Shown here: one piece after another, positions 4,362-5,522 of the stretch
How the letters are laid out: the number at the start of each line of letters is the position of its first letter
How positions within the stretch are numbered: position 1 is the first letter of the stretch
NCBI GenBank assembly: GCA_021784715.1
Contig: JAJYHP010000141.1
Span: 1-5,522 of the forward strand
From: a bacterium
Lineage (GTDB): Bacteria; Eremiobacterota; Eremiobacteria; Baltobacterales; Baltobacteraceae
Reading direction: 5' to 3'
Length of the DNA: 5,522 nucleotides
Translations under genes and position numbers: made by a program
Notes under the pieces: model-generated
The model's input: the letters and a program-made list of their open reading frames with translations, nothing else
Told to the model about the DNA's origin: nothing
Database searches by the model: none

Positions 4362-5522
4362 ATGAGCATCTCGGAGTTCTACGATCGCGCCGACGCCCTG
4401 GAGATGGCGCGCGCGGTCCGCGCCGGCGAGGTGACGCCGCGCGAACTGCTCGACGAAGCGATCGCGCGCGCCGAGCGCGTGAATCCGCACCTCAACGCCA
4501 TCGCCGCACGCCGCTATGAAGACGCGCGCGTCGACGCCGAACGGAGCGGGCGCGACGGCTCCTTCGCCGGGGTTCCCTTCGTCGCCAAGGATCTCGGCCC
4601 GCAGCTCGCCGGGTTGCCGATGACGATGGGCAGCCGGTATTTCGCGCGCTACGTTCCTACCGAGGATCACGAGTTTTTTCGGCGCGCAAAACGCACCGGA
4701 GCGATCGTCTTCGCAAAGACGACGACTCCGGAATTCGGGCTCTCGCCGTTCACCGAAACCGTGCTCTTCGGTGCGACGCGCAATCCGTGGGACCTCACGC
4801 GCACGCCCGGCGGTTCGAGCGGCGGCAGCGCCGCGCTCTGCGCCGCGGGCGTCGTTCCGATCGCGCACGGCAACGATATGGGCGGCTCGATCCGCATTCC
4901 CGCGAGCTGCACCGGCCTCTTCGGGCTCAAGCCGAGCCGCGGGCGCACGCCCGGTGTCGGCGGCGTTATCGGGCACGCCAATATCGACCACGCCATTTCG
5001 CGCAGCGTGCGCGACAGCGCCGCGATGCTCGATGCGCTGCGCTCCGATGACGGCGCGCGCTTTCTCCCCGAAGTCGCGCGCGATCCGAAACCGTTGCGCA
5101 TCGCGGTCATGCGCGGCCCGCTCCTCGGGCACGGCTACTCCGCAGAGTCGCTCGAAGCGCTCGACGCTGCGGCGGAACTCTGCGCCTCGCTCGGGCACAG
5201 CGTCGTCGACGACGAACCGCAGGGCATCGATTACGACGCGATGTCGTACGCGTTGCTGCTGCTCTTCGCGAGCAATACCGGCTGGATTCTCGGCGCGGGA
5301 AATCCCACGCCGCAACGCCGTTTGCGCGGCGACGATATCGAGCCGATCGCCGCGGCGATGCTCGCGATCGCGCGCACGATCGCCCTCGACGAACTTACCA
5401 CCGCCGTCGTCGACCAGCAAAAATTGACCGCCGCCTACGATGCGTTCCTCGAGCGCTACGACGTCGTGCTCACGCCGACGCTCGCCGCGCCGCCGGTCCG
5501 CATCGGCGAACTCGCGCTCACG
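4362..5522 (+). CDS. Amidase-signature-family amidase/amidohydrolase (3' end outside window)
   Basis: The longest gene here: 387 codons are visible and the frame is still open at the right edge. Amidase-signature enzymes are usually 450-500 residues, so the last quarter or less is missing. The N-terminus ([20 protein letters not shown], 12-31, then A..R...VNPHLNA) is the family's usual opening helix pair. The catalytic triad is intact by alignment to FAAH-type spacing: Lys76 in GVPFVAKD (70-77), cis-Ser152 in [12 protein letters not shown] (147-158), and nucleophile Ser176 in [13 protein letters not shown] (170-182). [13 protein letters not shown] (183-195) and [13 protein letters not shown] (367-379) are further family blocks. 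It hydrolyses amide bonds. Whether the substrate is an acyl amide, aryl amide or oligomer such as the nylon cyclic dimer is unknown; no partner subunits suggestive of GatCAB are visible. The ATG at 4362 was chosen because it matches the family start, although it has no ribosome binding site; GTG at 4353 is a weak alternative. Confidence 0.96.
   Translation, partial: MSISEFYDRADALEMARAVRAGEVTPRELLDEAIARAERVNPHLNAIAARRYEDARVDAERSGRDGSFAGVPFVAKDLGPQLAGLPMTMGSRYFARYVPTEDHEFFRRAKRTGAIVFAKTTTPEFGLSPFTETVLFGATRNPWDLTRTPGGSSGGSAALCAAGVVPIAHGNDMGGSIRIPASCTGLFGLKPSRGRTPGVGGVIGHANIDHAISRSVRDSAAMLDALRSDDGARFLPEVARDPKPLRIAVMRGPLLGHGYSAESLEALDAAAELCASLGHSVVDDEPQGIDYDAMSYALLLLFASNTGWILGAGNPTPQRRLRGDDIEPIAAAMLAIARTIALDELTTAVVDQQKLTAAYDAFLERYDVVLTPTLAAPPVRIGELALT

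Noticed and set aside
4311..5420. Long open frame of 369 codons antisense to the amidase gene
   Set aside because: It is rich in Arg/Ala/Glu with no domain pattern and lies opposite a clear amidase with an intact triad. Strong GC bias at third positions removes stops from the opposite strand.
4771..5427. 218-codon frame inside the amidase gene in a different plus frame
   Set aside because: It is an Arg/Ala/Ser-rich shadow; the amidase catalytic motifs are in the other frame.

Overview
The window comes from a GC-rich bacterial chromosome (roughly 60% G+C by eye). It has compact gene spacing, NNC/NNG-biased codons and many CGATCG-like words. Nothing here fixes the phylum. The content suits a soil-type or environmental high-GC bacterium or a metagenomic contig; an actinobacterial or Eremiobacterota/Vulcanimicrobiota-like source is only a guess. 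No rRNA, tRNA, CRISPR array, transposase or phage gene was seen.

Left part, plus strand (1-1685). The window opens inside a MarR-type winged-helix regulator, of which only the C-terminal part is visible. A dihydrofolate-reductase-like RibD C-terminal domain protein follows behind a strong ribosome binding site. After about 260 bases comes a small exported protein of unknown function, predicted to be rich in beta strand.

Middle part, minus strand (4277 down to 1730). The order of transcription is a RimJ/RimL-type GNAT acetyltransferase, a DUF4097-type repeat protein, a small Ig-like domain protein, and a TlpA/ResA-like thioredoxin with an unusual insertion. The last three look like one envelope operon. 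A sequence resembling an ECF sigma promoter (TGAAAC, 17 bases, CGTA) and an AGGAGG ribosome binding site lie just upstream of the DUF4097 gene. The DUF4097 and Ig-like genes share one reading frame and are separated only by a single TAG codon followed directly by ATG. Each product of this operon has an even number of cysteines in close pairs, which would fit a thioredoxin acting on its neighbours outside the cytoplasm. That link is inference.

Right part, plus strand (4362-5522). A divergently transcribed amidase-signature hydrolase with an intact Lys-Ser-Ser triad runs off the end of the window. It is the longest coding region here.

The points most worth a second look are the in-frame TAG junction, the ECF-like promoter, the roughly 85-residue insertion in the thioredoxin, and the shared cysteine pairs.
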